This document shows positions 6,605-14,817 of a stretch of DNA of 33,093 nt, one piece after another. The stretch spans positions 1 to 33,093 of the forward strand of contig JACRBC010000070.1 of assembly GCA_016213245.1 (NCBI GenBank), given 5' to 3'. Numbering within the stretch: the first letter of the stretch is position 1; the number at the start of each line of letters is the position of its first letter. The translations under genes and the position numbers were made by a program. This DNA comes from Candidatus Solibacter usitatus. GTDB lineage: Bacteria; Acidobacteriota; Terriglobia; Bryobacterales; Bryobacteraceae. The notes under the pieces were generated by a model that worked only from the letters and a program-made list of their open reading frames with translations, made no database searches and had not been told where the DNA came from.

Positions 6605-7851
6605 TTCTGGCCGGCTCCCTTCCCCTGCTCGGGCGTCTCCGGTTCGGTCAGGGCGACCTGCGTTCCGGCGGCGATCCCTTTCACGGCCACCTCGTCGGGG
6701 TTGCGCGCGATCACCTCGACCAAGCGCGGCGAGTATCCCCTGGCCGTGGCCGCGAACACCACGGGCTTGCCGGCCCGCGTAAAGACCGCCTTGGCCGGCA
6801 CGCTGATCGCATTCGGGATCCGGTCGACAATCACGTCCATCGTCCCGTTCATCTCCGGGCGCAGGCGCGGATCGGCATTTCCGACACGGGCGTAGGCGCG
6901 AAAGTTGTAGGTCGGCGGCCAGTCGAAAGAGACCTGGGCCATGGAGGAGAGTTCGTCGATCCTGGCAGGCACCGTCAGCTCAGGCAGCGAGTCCACCCTG
7001 ATCCGCACATCGTTGCCGGCGGCGATGCGTCCCCGGTCGATCTCCTCCACTTTTCCTTCCATTTCAAGCGTATTCAGGTCCGGGACCACCGCGATGCTGG
7101 CCCCGGGCCACACCTGGTCGCCGATCTTGAAGGGCTTGGCGTTCATCCACCCCTGCGAGTAGTTGGGCAGGTAGACGATCACGCCCGTCAGGGGAGATTT
7201 CACCTCCATCCGCGACAGGCGGTCTTTGGTCAGGTCCACTTCGTACTGGGCCTGCTCCTGGAGGCGGGTGAGCGAGGCCGTCTTGGAACGGGACGACGCC
7301 TCGTGCAGCCCGCCGGTGGCCTGTTGCACCCGCAGCTTGTTCTCGGCCAGCGTCAGGTTGATGCGCGCCTCCTCGCCCTGAATCGCGGAGAGCAATTCGA
7401 GACGGCTGACCTCCAGCCTGGCGCGCTCGACATCGTACCGGGCCGACGCCAGGTCGCGGCGATCCGCCTCGGCCGTGATCCGCGCTTCGGCCACACCCTG
7501 GTTCAGCGTCTCCTGCGCCTGCTTCAGGGCGGCCTCCTTCTCCTGTAGTTGCTGCCGCGCGCTGGAACCGTCAAAGCGGATCACCGCATCGCCTTCCTTC
7601 ACTGCCGAGTTCGGCGGAACCAGCCAGACGATGCGCAGGTCGGGCACGTTCATCGGCGCCGTGATCTGCACCGAGCGCCGCGCGCGGAGTTCTCCCCGGC
7701 ACTTGGTGATGACCAGAAACTCGCCCTGGCGCGCCGGCGCGGTGGCCAGAGTGGAAGCCGCCTGCACTTCCCTGAAGCGCATCACCGCCACTACGGCCGC
7801 CGCTACCCCGCCCAGCGCCAGCACGGCCTTGACTGCGGCGGCGCGTCTCAT
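6601..7851 (-). CDS. HlyD/MacA-type periplasmic adaptor (second of operon)
   Basis: A 416-residue membrane-fusion protein with an N-terminal anchor (A-V-K-A-V-L-A-L-G-G-V-A-A-A-V-V-A-V, about 6-24). A lipoyl motif (V-K-E-G-D-A-V-I-R-F-D) near residue 85 is followed by a predicted coiled coil (about 95-210) and the second lipoyl half (S-P-L-T-G-V-I-V-Y-L-P). The beta-barrel contains R-L-R-P-E-M-N-G-T-M-D-V-I-V. It has the same architecture as MacA/HlyD adaptors. It is translationally coupled by 4-base overlaps to the lipoprotein adaptor upstream and another adaptor downstream. Possibly the three adaptors form a mixed hexameric conduit; that is speculation. Confidence 0.9.
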   Translation of the reverse strand: MRRAAAVKAVLALGGVAAAVVAVMRFREVQAASTLATAPARQGEFLVITKCRGELRARRSVQITAPMNVPDLRIVWLVPPNSAVKEGDAVIRFDGSSARQQLQEKEAALKQAQETLNQGVAEARITAEADRRDLASARYDVERARLEVSRLELLSAIQGEEARINLTLAENKLRVQQATGGLHEASSRSKTASLTRLQEQAQYEVDLTKDRLSRMEVKSPLTGVIVYLPNYSQGWMNAKPFKIGDQVWPGASIAVVPDLNTLEMEGKVEEIDRGRIAAGNDVRIRVDSLPELTVPARIDELSSMAQVSFDWPPTYNFRAYARVGNADPRLRPEMNGTMDVIVDRIPNAISVPAKAVFTRAGKPVVFAATARGYSPRLVEVIARNPDEVAVKGIAAGTQVALTEPETPEQGKGAGQK

Positions 7852-8894
7852 CGGCCCGGCTCCCCGGCCGGTTCCTCACCGGCCCGGATCAGCACCGCGG
7901 CCGACAGATCGGGCAACAGCCGGGCATCGGTACTCTCGATGAGAAAGCGCGCGGCGAAGCGTTTGATGGGGCTGCCCAGATCGGAGGCCGCCACCGGACT
8001 GGCGGACAGAAACCGGGCATGGAAAAGCAGGCCGGGGTAGGCGTCCAGCCGGACAATCGCGCGGGCGTTCTGCCTCAGCACCGCGCCGTCGGGTTCGCCG
8101 ACAGAGGCATGCACCTCCATCTCGGTGGGGTCAAAGAGCCGCAACAGCGACTGACCCGGATACACCTGGTCGCCCTCCTGGGCCGGGCCGCGGGAGTCCC
8201 CCCTCCACACCGGCTCAAGCGCCACCATGCCCGAGTGCGGCGCCTTCACCACCAGTCGCCCCACATTGGTGTCGGCACGCTTCAGCGCCACGCCCTGGCG
8301 GTCGCGCTTCAGCTCCAGGATCCGCAGCGCGGCGGCATCGGCCTGCGCGCGGAAGCCGCCCGAGACCTTCAACGAGTCGAGTCTGGCGAGGGCTGCGCGG
8401 GCCTTTTCCCCGTTCTTGGCGCGTTCGATCTCGCTGATGGTTTCGTCGCGCCTCAGTTGCAGCCTGGCTTTGGCCAGATCGGCCTCCGCGGTCTGGTACT
8501 CAGAGGCGCGCGATTCCGCGTTGGCGCGATTCTCCGCTTTGCGCTGGTCGATCTGGTGGTTGAGATCGTCGAGCTTGGCTTGAGCGTCGCGGGCATTGTC
8601 GAACTGCTGCGTGCGGTCGAACTCGGCCAGGACCTCACCCGGCTCCACCCGCGTGCCGCTGGCCAGAATCCTGATGATGGTCAGGCGCCCGCCCTGCCCG
8701 GAGAGCTGCGGCACCTGCACGCTGAACTCACGAACGGCCCTGATGGTCCCGGTGGCGCGGACCTCATGCACGGCCGTGCTGGCCGATGGGGCGGTCTTTG
8801 CCGCAACCGGGCCGGGGGCCGCTTGGGGACGAGTCGAACAACCCGCCATGGCGAGGCAAGCGAGCGCGGTAAGAAACACCAGGAGCGCCGGCAT
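7848..8894 (-). CDS. HlyD-type adaptor lipoprotein (first of operon)
   Basis: A 348-residue adaptor and first gene of the exporter operon. The N-terminus is a lipoprotein signal with lipobox A-M-A-G-C, predicting acylation at Cys19. An Ala/Pro-rich linker, a lipoyl half (V-E-P-G-E-V-L-A-E-F-D), a coiled coil (about 95-190, many A/E/R/K/Q) and the second lipoyl half (V-K-A-P-H-S-G-M-V) follow. It is shorter than its two neighbours and appears to lack the last membrane-proximal domain, ending soon after the beta-barrel. On the minus strand an extended -10-like TGATATACC (8914-8906) lies just upstream, giving a very short leader. The neighbouring isomerase gene is separated by a 70-bp gap. Confidence 0.88.
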   Translation of the reverse strand: MPALLVFLTALACLAMAGCSTRPQAAPGPVAAKTAPSASTAVHEVRATGTIRAVREFSVQVPQLSGQGGRLTIIRILASGTRVEPGEVLAEFDRTQQFDNARDAQAKLDDLNHQIDQRKAENRANAESRASEYQTAEADLAKARLQLRRDETISEIERAKNGEKARAALARLDSLKVSGGFRAQADAAALRILELKRDRQGVALKRADTNVGRLVVKAPHSGMVALEPVWRGDSRGPAQEGDQVYPGQSLLRLFDPTEMEVHASVGEPDGAVLRQNARAIVRLDAYPGLLFHARFLSASPVAASDLGSPIKRFAARFLIESTDARLLPDLSAAVLIRAGEEPAGEPGR

Positions 8895-8964
8895 CTGGGT
8901 CTGTCGGTATATCAGACGTAGTGACGCCCGGAATCGTTGGCTGGTTCCCGCGAATATGTCCAGA

Positions 8965-9804
8965 TTATCTTAGCGCGTTGAGCAGCGCCACCGCCGCGCT
9001 CAGCGTCTGCCAGCGCTGCTCTTCCCCGTGGACGCCGGATTCGACGCAGATTGGCCCGTTGTAGCCGCTCTCGCGCAGTGTGGCGACGAACTTGGGGATG
9101 TTGACCGAGCCCTGGCCGAGAAGGCGTTCCGTGCCCAGGGCGCCAGGTGTGGCGGGGTCCGGCCAGTCGCCGTCCTTGCCATGCACGCTGATCACGTGTT
9201 GCCGCAGTAGCCGGAACGCCTCGACCGGCTCGCCAGAACCGTACAGGATCATGTTGGCCGGGTCGAAATTGATCTTCAGGTTGGGCCTGGCGGCGTCCTC
9301 AAAGAACTGCAGGAGCTGCGCGGCGGGCTCCTGCCCTGTCTCCAGGCAATAGGTCATACCCGCGCCGGCGGCGTAGTCGGCGATGCGGCGCACCATGTCC
9401 CGCACGTCGACGTAGTCGGGGTGCGAGGCGTCATGCGGGATGTAGCCGACGTGACAGCCGAAGCTCTTCACGCCAAGCGCGGCGCCGAAGTCGATCACCT
9501 CTTTGGTCCGGATTTCACGCGCCGCGCGCGTGGCGCGGGGGATGAATCCGACCGTGCGCTCCACGGTGGGGATGTCGGCGTAGCTCTCGCCTTCATAGGC
9601 GGCAAATACGGTGTAGATGTGGAAGTCCTCCGCTTCGACGGCGGCCTTCCAGGCGGCGGCCGTATCCGGCGTCAGCTTCACGCTGCCGTCGACGCCGAGC
9701 TGTCCGGAAACCACCCCGCAGGACTTCAGCGTCCGGATGGTGGCTAGGGCGTCGGGTTCGGCCCAGAAGAATATCCCGACTTCACGGTCTTTCAGAGTTG
9801 GCAT
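8965..9804 (-). CDS. Sugar phosphate isomerase/epimerase (AP-endonuclease-2 fold)
   Basis: A 279-residue TIM-barrel protein of the xylose-isomerase-like/hydroxypyruvate-isomerase-like group. Candidate divalent-metal ligands are E155 (C-L-E-T-G), D181 (N-F-D-P-A-N), H208 (V-H-G-K-D-G-D) and E255 (C-V-E-S-G), which match the conserved Glu-Asp-His-Glu set. No signal peptide is apparent, so it is cytoplasmic. The start ATG overlaps the 3' end of the upstream Gfo/Idh/MocA dehydrogenase by 13 bp. Such pairs commonly oxidise and isomerise sugars or inositols taken up from polysaccharide breakdown. The exact substrate cannot be named from sequence. Confidence 0.88.
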   Translation of the reverse strand: MPTLKDREVGIFFWAEPDALATIRTLKSCGVVSGQLGVDGSVKLTPDTAAAWKAAVEAEDFHIYTVFAAYEGESYADIPTVERTVGFIPRATRAAREIRTKEVIDFGAALGVKSFGCHVGYIPHDASHPDYVDVRDMVRRIADYAAGAGMTYCLETGQEPAAQLLQFFEDAARPNLKINFDPANMILYGSGEPVEAFRLLRQHVISVHGKDGDWPDPATPGALGTERLLGQGSVNIPKFVATLRESGYNGPICVESGVHGEEQRWQTLSAAVALLNALR

Positions 9805-10805
9805 GGCAGCATCTCACCTTTCCGCGCCCGTGCCTCATCCAGGAGGCGGGCGAGTCTCACCGCCGCAGCGGAGGATTCCGGCGAACAGCGCTCGGGCGGC
9901 GCGCCGGTGCGGCAGCAGTGGACGAAATACTCGATTTCCGCCTGATACCCGTCGGTATCGGCTAGTTCGATCACGTGGTCCTCACCGCGGCCGTACCAGT
10001 GCGGCGGACGGCCGGCAGAGCTGTATTCGATGGCGGCATCTTCCCCCACCGCCGTGTATTCCATCGAGAAGGGGTAGCTGGAGGGCAGATGCCAGCCGCC
10101 GCTGATGGTGACGTTCAGGCCGGAGGCGTAGTGCAGTCCGGCCGTCATCAGGTCAATGCCGCCGGTGAGGTCCTCGTGGCCCGTGGCCGAGACCGACTCC
10201 GGCGCTCCGAAACAGACCAGAGCCATGTCGATGTCGTGAATGAGAAGGTCAAAGACCCCGCCGCCGGACGCGGCCTTGCTGGTCAGCCAGGCGCCCCAGG
10301 TGGGCGCGGCACAGCGGCGGCGGAAGAGCGCGTGCCTGGGCCGGCCGAGCTTGCCCCCGGCGCACGCCTCGATGAGCGGCAGATAGGCCGGGAAGAAACG
10401 CAGCACCTGGGCGCTCATCAGCACCTTGCCCGCCTTGCGCGCCTCCTCAATCAGCCCGTCGCACTCCGGGCCGCTCAGCGCCATGGGCTTTTCCACCAAC
10501 ACGTGTTTGCCGGCCCGCAGAGCCTCGGTGGCCACCGGCGCGTGCATGGAGGTGGGCAGGCACAGGTCCACGGCGTCCACATCGGCCTTGCGCACGCACT
10601 CGGCGGCGTCGGCAAACTTCTCCGCCGAGGAGAAATCCACCGCCTCGCCGGCGATGTCGAGGTTACCTTGAATGGACGACAGGTCGCCCGCCAGCACGCT
10701 CGGGATGTTCGAGCTGACTGCGCCGATCTCCACGCCGGGAATGCGTTTGTAGGCCTTCAGGTGGGTGAGGCCCATGAATCCAAGTCCAACGACGGCAATG
10801 CGCAT
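9792..10805 (-). CDS. Gfo/Idh/MocA-family NAD(P)-dependent oxidoreductase
   Basis: A dehydrogenase of about 337 residues. The N-terminal Rossmann motif is M-R-I-A-V-V-G-L-G-F-M-G; the characteristic E-K-P (V-L-V-E-K-P-M-A-L) follows near residue 95. The C-terminal domain contains G-G-G-V-F-D-L-L-I-H-D-I-D, whose Asp and His match the family's catalytic region. An alternative ATG four codons upstream (10817) would add M-I-L-I. I prefer 10805 because the Rossmann strand starts there and an AGGA lies about 11 bases upstream. It is coupled to the sugar isomerase gene by a 13-bp overlap, suggesting a two-step sugar or cyclitol conversion. Substrate unknown. Confidence 0.9.
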   Translation of the reverse strand: MRIAVVGLGFMGLTHLKAYKRIPGVEIGAVSSNIPSVLAGDLSSIQGNLDIAGEAVDFSSAEKFADAAECVRKADVDAVDLCLPTSMHAPVATEALRAGKHVLVEKPMALSGPECDGLIEEARKAGKVLMSAQVLRFFPAYLPLIEACAGGKLGRPRHALFRRRCAAPTWGAWLTSKAASGGGVFDLLIHDIDMALVCFGAPESVSATGHEDLTGGIDLMTAGLHYASGLNVTISGGWHLPSSYPFSMEYTAVGEDAAIEYSSAGRPPHWYGRGEDHVIELADTDGYQAEIEYFVHCCRTGAPPERCSPESSAAAVRLARLLDEARARKGEMLPCQL

Positions 10806-10872
10806 AATCAGGATCATCCTATCAGGCCGGGGACGCCCGAGTCCGGGATGGGACCATCGTCTGGGACCACCT

Positions 10873-12285
10873 TCACCTCTCGCCGCTGCTGCCGCTGTGC
10901 CGGAGGTAGTCGGCTACCGAGTAGTGCGTCTGTGACTTGTACAGGCGCCCGCCGTCTTCCACAAGGTGCGTCCAGTTGAAATCCCATGAGTCGCCCGTCC
11001 GGGCCATCCAGGATTGAAGCTCGGAATCGAGCCGCCGCCGAAGCCTGGCGGCCGCCGGGTCGGCGGCGAGGTTTTCGAGTTGGAACGGGTCGGCGTGGTT
11101 GTCGTAGAGGACCCAGGGCTTGTCCCGAAAACGGGCATAGGTATGGCGGGCCGTGCGCAAGCCGCGCCAGCCGGCCGGCGTGCGGTCGCCCTGATACGGA
11201 CCGAAGATCTGGAGAAACGCGGCCTGCGGCGCGCGGGAGGACCGGCCCGTGAGCAGCGCCGAGAGATCCGCCCCCTGCATGGACCGCGGCACGTCGGCTC
11301 CGCACAGCCGTAGGAGCGTGGGCGCGAAGTCGGCGTGAGTGAAAATGGCGGATTCGCGCCGCCCCGCCCGGATTCTGCCCGGATAGCGCACAATGCCCGG
11401 CACCCGGATGGACTCCTCCCATGGCTTGCGCTTGAGGATCTCGCCCTGCGACCCGAGCATGTCGCCATGGTCGGAGGAAAAGACCACAATGGTGTCCTCG
11501 GCCAGCCCAAGCCGGCCGAGCTCCCGCATCATGCGGCCCAGTTGGTCGTCCACGGCGGTGATGGCCGCGCAGTACGCTCCAATCTCCTTGCGGCCGCCGC
11601 GCGGCGTGTCGCGCCAGTTGGGCCGCATCGACAGGGCGGTCGCGTCGTAGCGGCTCATGTACTCCGGCGGCGCGCCGTAGGGGTCGTGGGGCGGGCCCAT
11701 CTGCACCGTGAGGAAGAACGGGCGCGTGTCGGTCCGCGTGACGGCGAGAAACTCCAGCGCAAGATCGGTCCAGCCTTCCGGCTCGAAACCGCGCACCGGC
11801 AGCGGCTCGGGCGTGTCGCGGAAGTACGTGTTGTTGAAGTGCCTGTGCGAGCATTCGTGCGCCGCCCAGAAATCGAAGCCGTGGCGCCGCGGCCCCGGCG
11901 GCACGAAACCCGGCTCGCGCGGGCCGCCGTCCAGATGCCACTTGCCGACGAAGCCGGTGCGATAGCCTTCCCGCTTGAGGATGGACGACAGGGTGGTGGA
12001 GGACTCCCGCAGCCGCAGATCGTTGGCCGTCATGCCGTTCGCGTGGCAGTACTGGCCGGTAAGCAGAGTGGCCCGCGCCGGGCAGCACACGGGCGAGTTG
12101 GCAATCGTGTTGTCGAACAGCGCACCCTGCCGGGCAAGCGCATCGATGTTCGGCGTATGGACCTCGGCGTTGCCGTAACAGCCCAGCGACTGCGCCCGGA
12201 GCTGGTCCGGCAGGACGAGGAGCACGTTCGGACGCCGCGGCCGTAGGACGGCGGCGGAGGCGAGGAAGGCGCGGCGCGAAATCAT
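10873..12285 (-). CDS. Type I sulfatase with Tat-like leader
   Basis: A 470-residue arylsulfatase-type hydrolase acting on sulfate esters, possibly on carbohydrates. The leader M-I-S-R-R-A-F-L-A-S-A-A is Tat-like. Metal-binding Asp is in L-P-D-Q. The formylglycine motif is C67-C-P-A-R followed by A-T-L-L-T-G, so Cys67 would be oxidised to formylglycine by a maturase encoded elsewhere. F-S-S-D-H-G-D-M-L-G supplies further active-site residues. The C-terminal region has the usual W-x-L-Y-D-N-x-x-D-P-x-x-x-x-N-L pattern. A gap of 67 bp separates it from the dehydrogenase downstream. The nearby RraA-like gene and second sulfatase suggest a carbohydrate-processing cluster. Confidence 0.93.
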   Translation of the reverse strand: MISRRAFLASAAVLRPRRPNVLLVLPDQLRAQSLGCYGNAEVHTPNIDALARQGALFDNTIANSPVCCPARATLLTGQYCHANGMTANDLRLRESSTTLSSILKREGYRTGFVGKWHLDGGPREPGFVPPGPRRHGFDFWAAHECSHRHFNNTYFRDTPEPLPVRGFEPEGWTDLALEFLAVTRTDTRPFFLTVQMGPPHDPYGAPPEYMSRYDATALSMRPNWRDTPRGGRKEIGAYCAAITAVDDQLGRMMRELGRLGLAEDTIVVFSSDHGDMLGSQGEILKRKPWEESIRVPGIVRYPGRIRAGRRESAIFTHADFAPTLLRLCGADVPRSMQGADLSALLTGRSSRAPQAAFLQIFGPYQGDRTPAGWRGLRTARHTYARFRDKPWVLYDNHADPFQLENLAADPAAARLRRRLDSELQSWMARTGDSWDFNWTHLVEDGGRLYKSQTHYSVADYLRHSGSSGER

Positions 12286-12325
12286 GGCTTGCGAGTGAGT
12301 CTATGACGCCAGAGGAGTTCCACGC

Positions 12326-13303
12326 TTAGCGCTGGGATTTCGCCGGCGGAGCCGGCCTCGGACCGCCGCCACGCTTCTTGTACTCGTCGTAGGCCTGCGG
12401 GCCGAGCTTCTGCCTCAGGTACTCCTCATACTCCTGGATCAGCGCAGGGTCGTGAGGGCGGCCGTAGATGTCGGTGGACTTGTACTTGCCGTCGGCGAAC
12501 TTGATCTTGGTCCACTCGTCGTGGATGTGCGTGATCTTGGCCGTGTCGATGTAGCCCTGGACCTGGTGGGGAGGGACGAAGGTCACCCCCTCGCGGTCGC
12601 CGAATACGACGTCGCCGGGCATGACCGTGGTCTTGCCGATGCGGACCGGCACGTTGATCCCTGTGACCATGAGGCCGCGAATCGCCGGCGGCGTGGCGCC
12701 ACGGAAGTAGCCGGCCATCCCGAAAGCGGCGATGCCCTCCAAATCCCGGATCGCTCCGTCGATCACGAAGCCCGCGCCCGTCTTCTTCCACATGTAATAG
12801 GCCAGATTGTCGCCCACGATGCCGCCAGCGTCCAGGTTGCCGAAGGCGTCAACGACGAACACGTCCCCGGGTTGCAGCATGTCGAGCGCAGTCTGGTGGT
12901 TCAAGGCGAGAGTATTGCCTTTTTCTTTCCACGCCGCCGCGTCGGCATCGGCCACCTCCGCGCGGATCGGCATCAGTTGCAGCGTGAAGGCGCGGCCGAT
13001 CAGTTTCTTGCCCGGGCTGAGGAGCTGAAACCCGTCGACATACTGGTTGGAGCCCCGGCCCCCGGCGCCGATGAACTCTTCGGCCGACATGTCCTTCAAT
13101 TGCTCCAATACCGAATCCGGCACCTTGGGCCGCCCGTCTGGGAACCGGTCGTAGGGGTTCTGAGCGGTGTAGCGGATCAGTTCCTCGCGGCTCAGGTTGT
13201 TGATCTGGCCCCAGACGCTGCCTGCAGCCAGCAGCAGGACGAGTCCCGGCGCCCAGGCCCTCCCCAGTCTCAGGCTCGTCTTTCTTGCCGAGCGCATTAC
13301 CAT
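12326..13303 (-). CDS. Exported RraA-like (HMG-aldolase/DMK-methyltransferase-like) protein
   Basis: The open frame extends far upstream, but the real start is ATG 13303-13301: GGAGG lies 8 bases upstream and a signal peptide follows (R-A-W-A-P-G-L-V-L-L-L-A-A-G-S-V-W-G). This gives 325 residues. The RraA/HMG-aldolase core (about 85-250) shows G-D-V-F-V-V-D-A-F-G, G-D-N-L-A and V-I-D-G-A-I-R-D, the conserved metal/phosphate site of the family. A C-terminal extension of about 65 residues (Y-E-E-Y-L-R-Q-K... P-P-A-K-S-Q-R) is unusual. Cytoplasmic members are aldolases or RNase E regulators; an exported version implies a different, probably hydrolytic or lyase, substrate outside. It is divergent from the second sulfatase (126-bp gap). 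Confidence 0.85.
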   Translation of the reverse strand: MVMRSARKTSLRLGRAWAPGLVLLLAAGSVWGQINNLSREELIRYTAQNPYDRFPDGRPKVPDSVLEQLKDMSAEEFIGAGGRGSNQYVDGFQLLSPGKKLIGRAFTLQLMPIRAEVADADAAAWKEKGNTLALNHQTALDMLQPGDVFVVDAFGNLDAGGIVGDNLAYYMWKKTGAGFVIDGAIRDLEGIAAFGMAGYFRGATPPAIRGLMVTGINVPVRIGKTTVMPGDVVFGDREGVTFVPPHQVQGYIDTAKITHIHDEWTKIKFADGKYKSTDIYGRPHDPALIQEYEEYLRQKLGPQAYDEYKKRGGGPRPAPPAKSQR

Positions 13304-13412
13304 GTGTGTGGCCTCCATTTGCTCGCCTTGAATCATGTCACAAGCCGCATGCCCTTCGCACTCCCGGCCGCAATGCATCATCCGGCCGTGGCGCGCCTCC
13401 CCCCCTGTCCTG

Positions 13413-13418
13413 TATAAC
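13413..13418 (+). promoter_or_regulatory. -10-like element before the second sulfatase
   Basis: TATAAC lies 8 bp before a GTG (13427) and 11 bp before the ATG (13430) of the sulfatase, with GGGAAG (13419-13424) between. Transcription from it would give an almost leaderless mRNA. No good -35 is visible. Confidence 0.35.
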
Positions 13419-13429
13419 GGGAAGCTGTG

Positions 13430-14815
13430 ATGACGCGCCGCGAGTTCTCGGCGACGATGTTGGCGGCGCCTGCCCGGCGCCCGCCGAACATCCTCTTCGT
13501 CCTGGCCGACGACCTCGGCTGGAAGGACACCGGCTACAACGGCTCGGACTTCTACGAGACACCCAATATCGACCATCTCACCCGGCAGGGCATGGTCTTT
13601 TCGCAGGCCTACGCCTGCGGGGCCAACTGCGCCCCGAGCCGGGCCTGCCTGCTCTCCGGGCAGTACACGCCGCGTCACGGCATCTTCGCCGTGGACAGCA
13701 CCAGGCGCGGTCCGGAGAAGCTGATGCGCATGATCCCGGTGCCGAACCGCACCAGCCTGGATCCGAACACCGTCACGCTGGCCGAGGCTTTGAAATCTGC
13801 CGGCTACGCCACTGGCCTTTTCGGCAAGTGGCACCTGGGCGACAGCAACGGCAGCGAGCCGCCGGCGCAGGGCTTCGACACTTACTACGACCCGCGCTTC
13901 CCGAACCCCAATCAGAAACGCAACCTGTCCGAAGACCCCAAGGGCATCTACTCGCTCACGCGCGCCGCCGGCGAGTTTATGGAGAAGCACCGCGCGCGGC
14001 CGTTCTTCGCCTATGTGGCGCATCACGCGATTCACACGGCGCTCGAGGCAAGGCCTGAGTCGCTGGCCCGGTTCACCGCCAAGGCCCGCGGCGCCCAACA
14101 TGGAAATCCCCTTTACGCCGCCTGCACCTACGACCTCGACGACGGCGTCGGCCGGCTCCTGGGCAAACTCGCAGATCTGGGCCTGGAACGCGACACCCTG
14201 CTGGTGTTCACCTCCGACAACGGCGGCACGCAACAGTCCTCGCAGGAGCCGCTGCGCGGCTCCAAGGGCTGCTACTACGAGGGCGGCATCCGCGAACCGC
14301 TGATCGTCCGCTGGCCCGGCGTCACTGCGCCGGCCTCGCGCTGCGCCGTGCCGGTGGCCAACGTGGACTTCTACCCGACGTTCCTTGAAGTCGCGGGCGC
14401 GAACGCGCCCCGAGGCCACACTCTGGACGGCGAGAGCCTCGTCCCGCTTCTCAGAGGGAAGGACCGGCTGAAGCGCGGGGCCATTTTCTGGCACTTCCCC
14501 GGTTACCTGAACGACGCCGTGCCACGCGGCCGGGACCCGGTCTTCCGCACGCGTCCGGTAAGCGTCATCCGCAAAGGCGACTGGAAGCTGCTGCTCTACC
14601 ACGAAGAGTGGCAACTGGACGGCGGGCGCGCGCGAATAGACGGCACGAACGCGGTGGAACTCTACAACATCGCCGCCGACGCAGGGGAGCGCGACAACCT
14701 GGCGCTGATCAACAGGCCGAAGCGCGACGAGCTCCTGTCAGACCTGTTGCGCTGGATGGAGCAAGTCAACGCCCCGCTGCCGGTCGAGCGCAACCCGGCT
14801 TACGCGCCGGGCTGA
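13430..14815 (+). CDS. Type I sulfatase
   Basis: A 461-residue sulfatase. A Tat-like N-terminus (M-T-R-R-E-F-S-A-T-M-L-A-A-P-A) precedes N-I-L-F-V-L-A-D-D, whose Asp pair binds calcium. The modification motif is C-A-P-S-R followed by A-C-L-L-S-G, near residues 67-77, the canonical C-x-P-S-R form. F-G-K-W-H-L-G and F-T-S-D-N-G-G are further active-site blocks; the C-terminal region (W-K-L-L-L-Y ... V-E-L-Y-N) is normal, so the enzyme looks intact. A GTG one codon upstream (13427) is the alternative start. It differs from the CCPAR sulfatase upstream and probably has another substrate. It ends 2 bp from the convergent epimerase gene. Confidence 0.93.
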   Translation: MTRREFSATMLAAPARRPPNILFVLADDLGWKDTGYNGSDFYETPNIDHLTRQGMVFSQAYACGANCAPSRACLLSGQYTPRHGIFAVDSTRRGPEKLMRMIPVPNRTSLDPNTVTLAEALKSAGYATGLFGKWHLGDSNGSEPPAQGFDTYYDPRFPNPNQKRNLSEDPKGIYSLTRAAGEFMEKHRARPFFAYVAHHAIHTALEARPESLARFTAKARGAQHGNPLYAACTYDLDDGVGRLLGKLADLGLERDTLLVFTSDNGGTQQSSQEPLRGSKGCYYEGGIREPLIVRWPGVTAPASRCAVPVANVDFYPTFLEVAGANAPRGHTLDGESLVPLLRGKDRLKRGAIFWHFPGYLNDAVPRGRDPVFRTRPVSVIRKGDWKLLLYHEEWQLDGGRARIDGTNAVELYNIAADAGERDNLALINRPKRDELLSDLLRWMEQVNAPLPVERNPAYAPG

Positions 14816-14817
14816 AC

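Noticed and set aside
12326..14614. 762-codon minus-strand frame covering RraA and the sulfatase
   Set aside because: The upstream 430 codons are antisense to the CAPSR sulfatase. A ribosome site and signal peptide fix the RraA start at 13303.
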